From Streptomyces sp. NBC_00443 (GTDB lineage: Bacteria > Actinomycetota > Actinomycetes > Streptomycetales > Streptomycetaceae), in assembly GCF_036014175.1 (NCBI RefSeq), contig NZ_CP107917.1, forward strand, positions 3,534,001 through 3,598,000: a stretch of DNA of 64,000 nt, given 5' to 3'. Position 1 is the stretch's first letter; every line of letters begins with the position of its first letter. This document shows, one piece after another, positions 28,400 through 36,893 of the stretch. Made by a program: the position numbers and the translations under genes. Under the pieces are notes generated by a model. It did not search any database. It was not told the DNA's origin and saw nothing but the letters and a program-made list of their open reading frames with translations.

Positions 28400-29928
28400 C
28401 ACGCCTCACTTCCCATCAGGTCGACGGCCTTCTCCCCGACCATGAGCACGCCGATCATCGGGTTCACGGCGGTCATCGTCGGGAAGACGGAGGCGTCGGC
28501 GATACGAATTCCGTCCAGGCCGCGGATCCGCAACTGCGGGTCCACCACGGCCAGTTCGTCGTCGGCGGCGCCCATACGGCAGGTACCGGCCGGGTGGTAC
28601 ACGGTGTGCGCGACCTTGCGCGCGTACTCGCTCAGCTCCTCGTCGCCCGTGACGTCCGGGCCGGGGCACACCTCGCGCTTGAGCCAGTTCGCCAGCGGTT
28701 CGGTCTTCGCGATCTCGCGGGCGATACGGATGCCGTCCACGAGGGTGCGGCCGTCGTAGTCGTCCTCGTCGGTGAAGTAGCGGAAGTCGAGCGCGGGCTT
28801 CACGGACGGGTCGGCGCTGGTGAGGTAGAGCCGGCCGCGGCTCTTCGGCTTGGGGATGTTCGGCGTCATGGACACCCCGAACTCCGGCCGCTCGTAGCCC
28901 AGTCGCTCCGGGTTGTCCGTGAACGGGATCTGGTAGAAGTGGAACATCAGGTCCGGGCCCTGGTGTGCGAGGTCGCGGCGGACGAACAGGCCCGCGTCAG
29001 AGTCCATCGCGGAGTTGTCCGGGATCGGGCCTTCGGTCTCCCAGACGATCACCGACTCGGGATGGTCGAGCAGGTTCTCGCCGACGCCCGGCAGGTCGTG
29101 GACCACCGGGATGCCCAGCTCGGTGAGGTCTTCCTTGGGACCGATGCCGGAGTGCATCAGCAGCCGCGGCGAGTCGACGGCGCCTGCGCACAGGACGACC
29201 TCGCGCCGGGCGCGGACGAGGAGTTCCTCGCCGTCCTCGGTGCGCACGTGGACGCCCTCGGCGCGGGTGCCGTCGAGCTCCAGCTTGTACGCCCAGGTCT
29301 CCAGCAGGATCGTCAGGTTCTCGCGCTCGTCCATCACCGGGTGCAGGTACGCCACCGACGCCGACGAGCGCTTGTTGTTCTCGGGGTGGTAGGCGAGGTC
29401 GAAGAAGCCGACGCCCTCGGTGAAGGGCTGCTTGTTGAAGCCCTCGACGCGCGGGACGCCGAGTGCGCCCTGAGCCGCGTCCACGAAGTCGCGGGCGATG
29501 GCGTTGCGGTCCTTCTCGTCGACGGGGACGACGTTGTTCTTCAGCCGGGCGTAGTACGCCTCCATCGGCACCGCGCCCCAGCCCGTGGCGCCGGCCTCCT
29601 CCCACTCGTCCCAGTCGGACGGCAGCGGCTTGAAGGCGATGAGGGTGTTGTGGCTCGAACACCCGCCGAGGACGCGGGCCCGGCTGTGCCGGATGTGCGA
29701 GTTGCCGCGGGGCTGTTCGGTGGTCGGGTAGTCGTAGTCCAGCTCGCCGCCGAGCAGGCCCATCCAGCGGCGCAGCGTGAGGACGTCGTCGCGGCCGACG
29801 TCGCTGGGTCCGCCCTCGATCACGGCGACCGTGACGTCGGGGTTCTCGGTGAGGCGGGAGGCGATGACCGAGCCGGCCGTGCCGCCGCCGATCACGACGT
29901 AGTCGTAGACATGGGTGCTCTGGGACAT
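28399..29928 (-). CDS. betA: Choline dehydrogenase-like GMC oxidoreductase
   Basis: 509 residues, FAD-dependent, oxidising choline (or a related alcohol) to betaine aldehyde. The FAD Rossmann motif [16 protein letters not shown] is at the N-terminus, and [10 protein letters not shown], the GMC signature 2 ([15 protein letters not shown]) and the C-terminal catalytic region ([11 protein letters not shown] and [13 protein letters not shown]) are all present. Neighbouring betaine aldehyde dehydrogenase and betaine transporter genes support choline as the substrate. GGAG lies 11 bases before the ATG. Confidence 0.88.
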   Translation of the reverse strand: MSQSTHVYDYVVIGGGTAGSVIASRLTENPDVTVAVIEGGPSDVGRDDVLTLRRWMGLLGGELDYDYPTTEQPRGNSHIRHSRARVLGGCSSHNTLIAFKPLPSDWDEWEEAGATGWGAVPMEAYYARLKNNVVPVDEKDRNAIARDFVDAAQGALGVPRVEGFNKQPFTEGVGFFDLAYHPENNKRSSASVAYLHPVMDERENLTILLETWAYKLELDGTRAEGVHVRTEDGEELLVRARREVVLCAGAVDSPRLLMHSGIGPKEDLTELGIPVVHDLPGVGENLLDHPESVIVWETEGPIPDNSAMDSDAGLFVRRDLAHQGPDLMFHFYQIPFTDNPERLGYERPEFGVSMTPNIPKPKSRGRLYLTSADPSVKPALDFRYFTDEDDYDGRTLVDGIRIAREIAKTEPLANWLKREVCPGPDVTGDEELSEYARKVAHTVYHPAGTCRMGAADDELAVVDPQLRIRGLDGIRIADASVFPTMTAVNPMIGVLMVGEKAVDLMGSEA

Positions 29929-29991
29929 GGTGGGGGTGGCTCCAGGGGCGTGCGAGGTCTTACGGGGTTGAGGGGGACGGAACCGGACCGG

Positions 29992-31518
29992 TCAGCCCGC
30001 GAACCAGCGGACCGGCTTCGGCGCGAGGTTCTGGTAGACGTGCTTGCTCTCGCGGTACTCGGCGAGTCCGGCGGGGCCGAGTTCGCGGCCCACTCCGCTC
30101 TTGCCGAAGCCGCCCCACTCCGCCTGCGGGAGGTAGGGGTGGAAGTCGTTGATCCAGACGGTGCCATGCCGCAGCCGGCCGGCGACCCGGCGGGCGCGGC
30201 CCGCGTCGGCGGTCCAGACGGCGCCGGCGAGGCCGTACTCGGTGTCGTTGGCGAGGGCGATCGCCTCGTCCTCCGTGCGGAAGGTCTCGACGGTGAGGAC
30301 CGGGCCGAAGACCTCCTCGCGTACGACGCGCATCTCGCGGTGGCAGTGGTCGAGGACGGTCGGCTCGTAGAAGTAGCCGTTCGCCGGGCGCTCCGGGGAC
30401 GGCTCGGGCCGCCTGCCGCCGGAGCGCAGCACCGCGCCCTCCTTGAGTGCGGAGTCGACGTACGCCTCGACCTTGGCGCGCTGCTGCTCGGAGACGAGCG
30501 GTCCGCACTCGACGCCGTCGGCGGTGCCGCGGCCGAGCCGGATCCGGCCGGCCCTGCGGGCGAGTTCGGCGACGAAGCGGTCCCTGACGGACTCCTCGAT
30601 GATGAGGCGGCCGCCGGCCGAGCAGACCTGGCCGCTGTGGATGAAGGCGGCGTTGAGGGCCTGGTCGACGGCGGTGTCGAAGGCCTCGTCGGTGGCGCAG
30701 GCGTCGGCGAAGACGACGTTGGGGTTCTTGCCGCCGAGTTCCAGGGCGACCTTCTTCACGGAGGGCGCCGCGGCCTGGGCCACCTTCGTGCCGCTGACCA
30801 GGCCACCGGTGAAGGAGACGAGGTCGACGTCGGGGTGCTCGGCGAGCCGGGCGCCGACGGTGTGGCCGGGCCCGGTCACGATGTTGGCGACCCCGGCCGG
30901 CAGCCCCGCCTCGACGAGCAGCTCGATCAGGGCGATGGTCGTCAGCGGGGTGATCTCGCTGGGCTTGACGACGAAGGTGTTCCCGGCGGCGAGGGCCGGG
31001 GCGATCTTCCAACTCGCCTGGAGGAGGGGGTAGTTCCAGGGGGTGATCAGGGCGCAGACACCGACCGGCTCATGGACGACGACGCTGTGCAGGTCGGGCG
31101 AGCCCGCGTCGACGACCCGGCCCGGGGCCTCGGCGGCGACGAGGTCGGCGAAGTAGCGGAAGGCGTCGGCGACGCAGTCGATGTCGACCCGGCCCTCCTC
31201 GACGGTCTTGCCGGCGTCGCGGCTCTCCAGCAGGCCGAGCTTCTCGCGGTCGCGCGTCAGCAGGTCGGCGACGCGGCGCAGCAGGGCGGCGCGCTCGGCG
31301 ACGGGCGTGCGCGGCCACTCCCCCTGGCCGCCGTCGAAGGCGCGGTGGGCTGCCGCCACCGCCAGATCGGTGTCCTTCTCGTCGCCCTCGGCGACCACGG
31401 CGAACGGCGTGGCGTCCGCGGGGTCGAGGATCTCGCGCGTCGCGCCGGAGACGGCCGCCCGCCACTCTCCTCCTGCGTGGAGGGTGCCGCGCGCCTGGAG
31501 TTCCGTACTGTCCGCCAT
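29992..31518 (-). CDS. betB: Betaine-aldehyde dehydrogenase-like ALDH
   Basis: 508 residues, NAD(P)-dependent aldehyde dehydrogenase. Visible sites are TPWNYPLLQ, FTGGLVSGTKVA, the catalytic Glu in LELGGKNPNVVFADA, the catalytic Cys in HSGQVCSAGGRLI and EEVFGPVL near the end. It oxidises betaine aldehyde to glycine betaine, an osmoprotectant. It is the first gene of the five-gene minus-strand operon, 63 bases before betA. Confidence 0.9.
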   Translation of the reverse strand: MADSTELQARGTLHAGGEWRAAVSGATREILDPADATPFAVVAEGDEKDTDLAVAAAHRAFDGGQGEWPRTPVAERAALLRRVADLLTRDREKLGLLESRDAGKTVEEGRVDIDCVADAFRYFADLVAAEAPGRVVDAGSPDLHSVVVHEPVGVCALITPWNYPLLQASWKIAPALAAGNTFVVKPSEITPLTTIALIELLVEAGLPAGVANIVTGPGHTVGARLAEHPDVDLVSFTGGLVSGTKVAQAAAPSVKKVALELGGKNPNVVFADACATDEAFDTAVDQALNAAFIHSGQVCSAGGRLIIEESVRDRFVAELARRAGRIRLGRGTADGVECGPLVSEQQRAKVEAYVDSALKEGAVLRSGGRRPEPSPERPANGYFYEPTVLDHCHREMRVVREEVFGPVLTVETFRTEDEAIALANDTEYGLAGAVWTADAGRARRVAGRLRHGTVWINDFHPYLPQAEWGGFGKSGVGRELGPAGLAEYRESKHVYQNLAPKPVRWFAG

Positions 31519-31871
31519 GATCGGTGTTGCCTTCCGTTCCTGTTCAGAGCCCCTGTGTCACACACGTGTCACTCACGGGACCGAGTGCGCCTGCCCCCGA
31601 CCTCCGAATGCATGCGCGATCCGCGGTCGAAAGTGCGCTGCGTCACGGAAGATGCGAACAAATGCGACAAAAAGCGGCCGACTCCTCCCCGCGGCTCGAC
31701 GCAGCGTGTCGTGGCGGGAGGTCGGCAGTGGCGGAGCTATCGTCGCCGACAGCGCCCCGGTGCCGTCGCCGTTCCCGGGGTGAGCTGTGACCCCCGGCGC
31801 GCGGTCGCGGTCCGACCGCCGACTTCACGGCGAGGCCGGCGCGACGTCGCATCGGAGCCGGACGGAGTGCC
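31519..31871. promoter_or_regulatory. Divergent regulatory region, betB and DUF3533-type gene
   Basis: 353 bases without a gene. A direct repeat GTGTCAC occurs at 31555-31561 and 31566-31572, 11 bp apart (one helical turn), about 37-54 bases upstream of betB; it could be an operator. The rest is ordinary intergenic DNA carrying the promoter of the gene at 31872. Confidence 0.4.
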
Positions 31872-33152
31872 ATGACATCAGCGGGGTCCGGGCAGCCGGC
31901 GCAGGCACGCGCAGTCGCCGTCGCGCGACACGGAAAACTCTGGCTCGTGCCGACCGTCCTGTCCGCTCTGGTGGCACTGTTCCTGTCGCTGCTCTACATG
32001 GGCGGCATCGTCAATCCGAACGACAGCCTGCGTGATCTGCCGATCGCCTTGGTCGATTCGGACGAGGGCCCGCCTCTGCCGGGACAGCGGCAGCCCGTGG
32101 GGGCGCAGTTGAGCCGGGAGGTCATCGCAGCGACTCCGTCGAGGACGGTGCAGTGGCGCAGACTGAACCAGGCTCAGATGCAGGAGCAGTTGGCGGCGGG
32201 CAAGATCTACGGCGCTCTCGTCATCCCGGCCGACTTCACCTCGTCGGTGGCGGCTCTGACGACCTCCCGCGCCACGGCACGGCCCGCCCTCACCATCCTC
32301 ACCAACCCCGGTCTGGGGAGCCTCGGTTCGTCCCTGGCGAGCCAGATCTCCCAGCGCGCCGCCCACCGGAGCTCCCTGGCGATCGGCCGTCAACTGACCG
32401 ACCAGGCAAAGGCCGGCGGTTCCGATGCGACGCTGCGCGCCCTCCTGGCCGACCCGGTCACCGTCACCACGCGGGTGGGCCACCCGATCGGCCGCCACAG
32501 CGGCCTGGGCCTGACCGCCTTCTACTACACGCTGCTCCTGGTGCTCACCGCGTTCGTGGGCGGCAACATCATCAACAACGGCGTCGACGGGGGCCTGGGC
32601 TACACCGACAACGAGATCGGCCCCTGGCACTCGCGACATCCGACGGTCCCGATCAGCCGTACGCAGACACTGCTGCTGAAAATGATCATGGCTGCCGGCA
32701 TTTCCGTGCTCACCACCAGTCTGACGATGGTCGCCACGGTCGCGATCCTGGGCATGGACGCGTCCCATCTGCCGTTGCTGTGGATCTTCTCGTACTGCGC
32801 CAGCCTGGCCGTGGGCCTGGGCGTGCAGGCCATCAACGCGGCCTTCGGCGGAATCGGGCAGGTGGTGTCCATGTTCGTGTTCATCGCCCTGGCCCTGCCG
32901 TCCTCGGGAGCGACGGTCCCCCTCCAGGCGGTCCCCGACTTCTACCGCTTCCTCGCCCTGTTCGAACCGTTCCGCCAGGTCACCGACGGCGTGCGCGCCA
33001 TCCTCTACTTCGACGCCCGCGCCGAAGCCGGCCTGACCCGCGGCTGGACCATGATCGCCATCGGCCTCGCCGTCGCTCTGCTCTTCGGCTTCGCCATGAC
33101 CCGCTACTACGACCGCAAGGGGCTGCACCGCCTGGCCCTCCAGGAAGCGTGA
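31872..33152 (+). CDS. DUF3533/SNG1-type ABC-2-like membrane protein
   Basis: 426 residues: one N-terminal TM helix (LWLVPTVLSALVALFLSLLYMGG), an extracellular domain of about 160 residues starting LPIALVDSDEG with a conserved IYGALVIPADF strand, then five to six TM helices. The layout resembles YhgE/Pip and ABC-2 type exporters; the family (DUF3533, yeast SNG1 relatives) has been linked to toxic-compound resistance, but no function is proven. GGAG five bases before ATG 31872. No ATPase partner lies alongside. Confidence 0.75.
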   Translation: MTSAGSGQPAQARAVAVARHGKLWLVPTVLSALVALFLSLLYMGGIVNPNDSLRDLPIALVDSDEGPPLPGQRQPVGAQLSREVIAATPSRTVQWRRLNQAQMQEQLAAGKIYGALVIPADFTSSVAALTTSRATARPALTILTNPGLGSLGSSLASQISQRAAHRSSLAIGRQLTDQAKAGGSDATLRALLADPVTVTTRVGHPIGRHSGLGLTAFYYTLLLVLTAFVGGNIINNGVDGGLGYTDNEIGPWHSRHPTVPISRTQTLLLKMIMAAGISVLTTSLTMVATVAILGMDASHLPLLWIFSYCASLAVGLGVQAINAAFGGIGQVVSMFVFIALALPSSGATVPLQAVPDFYRFLALFEPFRQVTDGVRAILYFDARAEAGLTRGWTMIAIGLAVALLFGFAMTRYYDRKGLHRLALQEA

Positions 33153-33189
33153 GGGGCGCCTGCCGCAGCCTCTGCCCTTGGTGCGGTGG

Positions 33190-33612
33190 CTACGTGGTGT
33201 GCAGGGGCTCCTTGAAGGACTTGCGGAACACCGACCCGGCGAAGGGAATGATCGGGGACAGCATCTTCGCCTTGAGCGAGCTGGGATGCCGTTCGAGATC
33301 GACGTCGATGCGCGTGCCCTCATCCGTGGGAGTCATCTGGAACTCCCAGCCACCCGAGCCGAAGGGCTTCGAGTCGCGCGTGGTGACGGTGACGTGGTTC
33401 GTTGCCGGGTCCCATTCGTAGCGTGCGCGCTCCCACGATTTCTCGTTTCCCTCGGTGACCTCGGCCCAGGTGTCTCCGCGCTCGTGGACCTGGAAGTGCT
33501 CGGCGTCGATGGAGGGCCACTCCTGGACCCGGGAGGGACTGAAATTGGTCAGTACCCCCATGACCTCGGATGGGCTCATCGAGGAGTTCACGTGGAAATG
33601 CAGGGATGGCAT
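33190..33612 (-). CDS. SRPBCC (START-like) family protein
   Basis: 140 residues with the polyketide-cyclase/START layout: an N-terminal strand ending in a helix (SPSEVMGVLTNFSPSRVQEWP), a central antiparallel sheet (YEWDPATNHVTVTTRDSKPFG, GWEFQMTPTDEGTRIDVDLERHP in order) and a C-terminal helix. Such proteins bind hydrophobic ligands; ligand unknown. AAGGAG seven bases before the ATG. It diverges from the hydrolase at 33757. Confidence 0.75.
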   Translation of the reverse strand: MPSLHFHVNSSMSPSEVMGVLTNFSPSRVQEWPSIDAEHFQVHERGDTWAEVTEGNEKSWERARYEWDPATNHVTVTTRDSKPFGSGGWEFQMTPTDEGTRIDVDLERHPSSLKAKMLSPIIPFAGSVFRKSFKEPLHTT

Positions 33613-33756
33613 GACCTGCTCCTTCGTTCAAGAAGACCGCTGAAGGACCCACTTCTCAGGATGCACCTCGGCTCAGCGCCGCGCACCGGCAGGCCCGCGG
33701 CTCTCGGCGTGCACGGCAGTCCGGGTCGTGTTTGCATGCCGTGAGAGGACAAGCGC

Positions 33757-34572
33757 ATGAGTGACATCAAGCCCCGGTTCCGCACGATCGACGGCCTCTC
33801 CGTCCGGTACGCCGAGAGCGGCGAGTCCCGAGGGAACGAGGCGCTGCTTCTCAGCCCCTGGCCGGAGAGCCTGTACAGCTATGACGCGACGTGGTCGCGC
33901 CTGGCCGACGAGGCCCGCCTGGTGGCGGTGGACCTGCCTGTGATCGGGCATTCCGAGCTCCGTGAGGATCTGCTGTCCCCCAGTGCGATGGGCGAGTTCG
34001 TGGTGCGGATCGCCGACGAGTTCGACCTGGCGACGCCGCATGTCGTGGGCCCGGACATCGGCACCGCTGCGGCACTGTTCGCCGCGGCTCGGCACCCGGG
34101 GCGATTCCGGAGCCTCGTCGTGGGCACCGGAGGCGCCGCGGTCCCCTTGAAGCTGGGCAGCCCCCTCGACGACTGGGTGCATGCCGAGGACCTCACCCCG
34201 TTCCGCGCCATGCCCCCCAAGGCGGCAGTGGCAGCCGCGATCGCCGACATCCACGGCTACGAGCTCCCGGACGTCGTACGCGAGGACTATCTGGCCTCGT
34301 ACACGGGGCAGCGGTTCGCCGACCAGTTGCCCTACGTACGCGCCTACCGCACGGAGTTGCCGGTCCTCAGCGACCTGCTGCCCGCCATCGAGGCACCGGT
34401 GCAGGTCGTCATCGGCCGCAACGACACCGTGGTCCCGGTGGAGAACGCGGAATACCTCGACGAGCGCTTGCCGAACAGCAGGCTCGACATCATCGAGGCC
34501 GGCCACTTCGTCTGGGAAGAGGCGGCAGGCGCCTATGCCGAGGTCATCACGCGCTGGTGGCGGGCGAACTGA
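33757..34572 (+). CDS. Alpha/beta hydrolase with Asp nucleophile (epoxide hydrolase/dehalogenase type)
   Basis: 271 residues. The nucleophile elbow is VVGPDIGTA, i.e. G-x-D-x-G, so the nucleophile is aspartate rather than serine. The second acid is in VIGRNDTVVP and the base in EAGHFVWEE. An Asp nucleophile is characteristic of epoxide hydrolases and haloalkane/haloacetate dehalogenases. The oxyanion strand reads LLLSPWPES. GAGAGGAC precedes the ATG. It stands 49 bases before the MarR-GNAT gene, which may regulate it (inference). Confidence 0.8.
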   Translation: MSDIKPRFRTIDGLSVRYAESGESRGNEALLLSPWPESLYSYDATWSRLADEARLVAVDLPVIGHSELREDLLSPSAMGEFVVRIADEFDLATPHVVGPDIGTAAALFAAARHPGRFRSLVVGTGGAAVPLKLGSPLDDWVHAEDLTPFRAMPPKAAVAAAIADIHGYELPDVVREDYLASYTGQRFADQLPYVRAYRTELPVLSDLLPAIEAPVQVVIGRNDTVVPVENAEYLDERLPNSRLDIIEAGHFVWEEAAGAYAEVITRWWRAN

Positions 34573-34599
34573 CGGCCGAGGCATGGACGCCGACGGCAT

Positions 34600-34617
34600 C
34601 TTTGACTAAAGTCAAAG
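34600..34617. promoter_or_regulatory. Palindromic operator at the MarR-GNAT start
   Basis: CTTTGACT-AA-AGTCAAAG is a perfect 8-bp inverted repeat with a two-base spacer, ending four bases before the ATG at 34622. MarR proteins typically bind such sites and autoregulate. TAAAGT (34607-34612) inside the palindrome fits a -10 element, which would make the transcript leaderless. Confidence 0.7.
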
Positions 34618-34621
34618 AAAT

Positions 34622-35512
34622 ATGGAGCCAGTGTCGACGGACCATGTGACGGCCTTCCGCCGCTTCAACCGTTACTTCACGCGCCGCATCGGCGTACTGG
34701 ACGACCACTACCTCGGCCAGGACCGCCCGCTCGGCGAGGCCCGGCTGCTGTTCGAGATCGGGGACGGCGCGTCCCTGCGGGAACTCAGGAGCCGGCTCGG
34801 GCTGGATGCCGGGTATCTGAGCCGGATGGCCAAGGCGCTGGAAGCCCAGGGCATGGTCAGGCTGAGCGCGCACCCGCGGGACAACCGGTCACGCATGATC
34901 GAGCTGACCCCGGCCGGGCGGGTGGAGGTGACGGAGCAGGACCGGCGGGCGGGCGTGGCCGCGGCCGGGCTGCTGGCAGGCCTGAGCGCACCGCAGCGCA
35001 CCGAACTGACCGGGGCGATCGCCACCGCCCAGCGGCTGCTGCGCCTCGCGGGCATCACCGTCGACCTCGTCGACGGCGCCGCACCGGACGCCCGGGCCTG
35101 TCTGGACGCCTACGCGGCCGACCTCGACGAGCGGTTCCCCGAGGGGTTCGACAAGGACGACCTCGTACGGCCAGAGGAGGTGTCCGGCGACGCCGGCGCG
35201 TTCTTCGTCGCCTACGAGGAGCGGCGCCCCGTGGGCTGCGGAGCGCTACGGCGCCTCGAACCCGGCGTCGGCGAGATCCGCCATGTCTGGGTGCACCCCG
35301 AAGCCCGCCGCCTGGGCCTCGCCCGCCGCCTGCTCGCCGCTCTCGAACAGGAGGCCGCCGCACGGCACCTGACCGCCGTACGCCTGGACACGCACGCCGC
35401 ACTCACCGAGGCACAGGCGATGTACCGGGCCTGCGGATACACGGACATCCCGGCGTACGACGACAACGTCTATGCCAGCCACTGGTTCGAGAAGCGGCTG
35501 CCCTCTGCCTGA
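34622..35512 (+). CDS. MarR-family regulator fused to a GNAT acetyltransferase
   Basis: 296 residues. Residues 1-145 form a MarR winged helix (GEARLLFEIGDGASLRELRSRLGLDAGYLSRM, wing HPRDNRSRMIELT). Residues 160-296 are a GNAT domain with the acetyl-CoA loop VWVHPEARRLGLARRLLAAL and RLDTHAALTEAQAMYRACGY. The fusion is a recognised actinobacterial type; the acetylated substrate is unknown. There is no Shine-Dalgarno; the ATG follows the operator immediately, consistent with leaderless translation. Confidence 0.88.
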   Translation: MEPVSTDHVTAFRRFNRYFTRRIGVLDDHYLGQDRPLGEARLLFEIGDGASLRELRSRLGLDAGYLSRMAKALEAQGMVRLSAHPRDNRSRMIELTPAGRVEVTEQDRRAGVAAAGLLAGLSAPQRTELTGAIATAQRLLRLAGITVDLVDGAAPDARACLDAYAADLDERFPEGFDKDDLVRPEEVSGDAGAFFVAYEERRPVGCGALRRLEPGVGEIRHVWVHPEARRLGLARRLLAALEQEAAARHLTAVRLDTHAALTEAQAMYRACGYTDIPAYDDNVYASHWFEKRLPSA

Positions 35513-35549
35513 CCGCCCGCTGCCCCCGCCGGTGACCGCCCCGAAGGCT

Positions 35550-36446
35550 TCAGCTCGGTGTGAACGCCGCCCTGACCTTCTCCAGCGTCTCCTGCGTCCC
35601 GGGCCAGTCCTGCGTCGTGCCCCGCACGACCATCGCGTACAGGCGTCCGTCGTCCGTCTGGAAGACCCGGTCGACGGCCTTGACCCGCTCGCCGAGGTCC
35701 TTGCTGTCGTACTCGTAGACGAGCTCGCTCGCATACGTCTCGTCCGGGACGGCTCCCCGGCTGATCTGGGTGAACCCGGGCTGCCCGGCGAGGCTGTCGA
35801 CGGCGATATCGAGGGCGTCGTCGGGGGTGTAGCCCGGTTCGACCACCTCGAAGATCTGCAGCAGGCTCAGCTCGTCAGGTGAGGTGTAGAAGACGACGGC
35901 TCCGCCCTTCTGCTCGCTGCGGGCCCAGTCCTCGGGGACGACGGTGGAGAAGCCGGAAGGGTCATCGACTGCCCGGAACCCGTCGGGTACCTCGGGCGAC
36001 CCGGAGGCGGCGGTGAACGGGTCCTCGGAGGTGGGAGCCGGGTCGGAGGAGATGTCCGTGGGCGGTTCGGCCTCTCCGTCCCGGGACGTCGTGGCCGTGC
36101 TCGACGAGGCGCCGCCGGCCTTGTCGTCGTCCCCCGCCTGGTCGACCGCCAGCCAGGTCGCGAGTGCGGTGACCGCGACCGCCGCGCCGACCGCGGCGGC
36201 GATGGTCCTGTTCCGGCGGCCACGCGGAGCCCCGGGCGGTACGGGGGGCGCCTGTGGCCAGTCGTTGCCCGGGGCAGGCGGTAACGGCCCGCCCACCGGT
36301 TCCCCGGCGGGCCACTCCCCCGGCGCCCCGGCCGTCGGTGCCCTGTCGGGCGGCGGAGGCGGAGCCGGGTGAACGCCCGCGCCCACCCGCTCCCACGACT
36401 GTGTGTCCTTGTTCCACCGGACCTCGCCGGCGCCCCCGCCGCGCAT
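35550..36446 (-). CDS. Single-pass membrane protein with Pro-rich cytoplasmic region
   Basis: 298 residues: an N-terminal segment with WNKDTQSWER, a Pro/Gly-rich stretch (about 25-78), one TM helix (TIAAAVGAAVAVTALATWLAV), a Ser/Thr/Asp-rich linker and an extracellular domain of about 150 residues (FRAVDDPSGFSTVVPEDWARSEQ ... WPGTQETLEKVRAAF). The outer domain resembles lipoprotein LpqN/PsbP-like folds in general pattern only. It begins three bases after the stop of the 127-residue gene, so it is the last gene of a three-gene operon of unknown function. Confidence 0.7.
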   Translation of the reverse strand: MRGGGAGEVRWNKDTQSWERVGAGVHPAPPPPPDRAPTAGAPGEWPAGEPVGGPLPPAPGNDWPQAPPVPPGAPRGRRNRTIAAAVGAAVAVTALATWLAVDQAGDDDKAGGASSSTATTSRDGEAEPPTDISSDPAPTSEDPFTAASGSPEVPDGFRAVDDPSGFSTVVPEDWARSEQKGGAVVFYTSPDELSLLQIFEVVEPGYTPDDALDIAVDSLAGQPGFTQISRGAVPDETYASELVYEYDSKDLGERVKAVDRVFQTDDGRLYAMVVRGTTQDWPGTQETLEKVRAAFTPS

Positions 36447-36449
36447 CGC

Positions 36450-36833
36450 TCAGCCCCCGATGAGGCCGGCCACGGCCGTGCCGAGGGCGGTCGCGGACGT
36501 GATCGCGCCGAGGACGCCGCTCGCCGCCTCCAGCGCGGAGCGGAGCCGGTCCAGGACGCCGGGCTGGGCACGGCCGGTGGTGGTCACCTGCCGCTCGGTC
36601 TCCTCCAGGCTTGCGTTCAGCTCCTCCGTCTCGGAGGTGGCGGGGTACCTCTTCAGGTCCTCACTGAGGTCGCGGACGGCCTTCAGCAGGGCCTGCTGCG
36701 ACTCGTCGGCCGGGGCCGACACCGAGGTGTACGCGGCACTGGCACCGGCACCGACCGCGATGCCGTTGCCGGTGACGGATCCCCCGACGTACGTACCGGA
36801 GCCGGGTCCGTCGGCCGCTGGCGGCTGGTTCAT
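36450..36833 (-). CDS. Small protein with GxxVGGxVxGNGIAxG motif and helical tail
   Basis: 127 residues. The N-terminus is GSGTYVGGSVTGNGIAVGAG, a Gly-rich motif that recurs at the C-terminus of the upstream gene (GTFVGGNVQGNGIAIGKD). A helical, probably coiled-coil region follows (about 40-100, ESQQALLKAVRDLSEDLKR and ELNASLEETERQV), then an Ala/Gly-rich hydrophobic end. There is no signal peptide. The motif is reminiscent of left-handed beta-roll repeats (YadA head AIAIG-type), which would make it an oligomerisation module; that is speculative. Confidence 0.65.
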   Translation of the reverse strand: MNQPPAADGPGSGTYVGGSVTGNGIAVGAGASAAYTSVSAPADESQQALLKAVRDLSEDLKRYPATSETEELNASLEETERQVTTTGRAQPGVLDRLRSALEAASGVLGAITSATALGTAVAGLIGG

Positions 36834-36893
36834 GTGGTCCCTCCGTTGTCTGCTGCTTTTCGACGCGGTGATGCGACGCCTTGATGCGACGCG

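Noticed and set aside
28594..31875. 1093-codon plus-strand frame opposite betA and betB
   Set aside because: Antisense shadow of two clear enzymes; no domain is recognisable.
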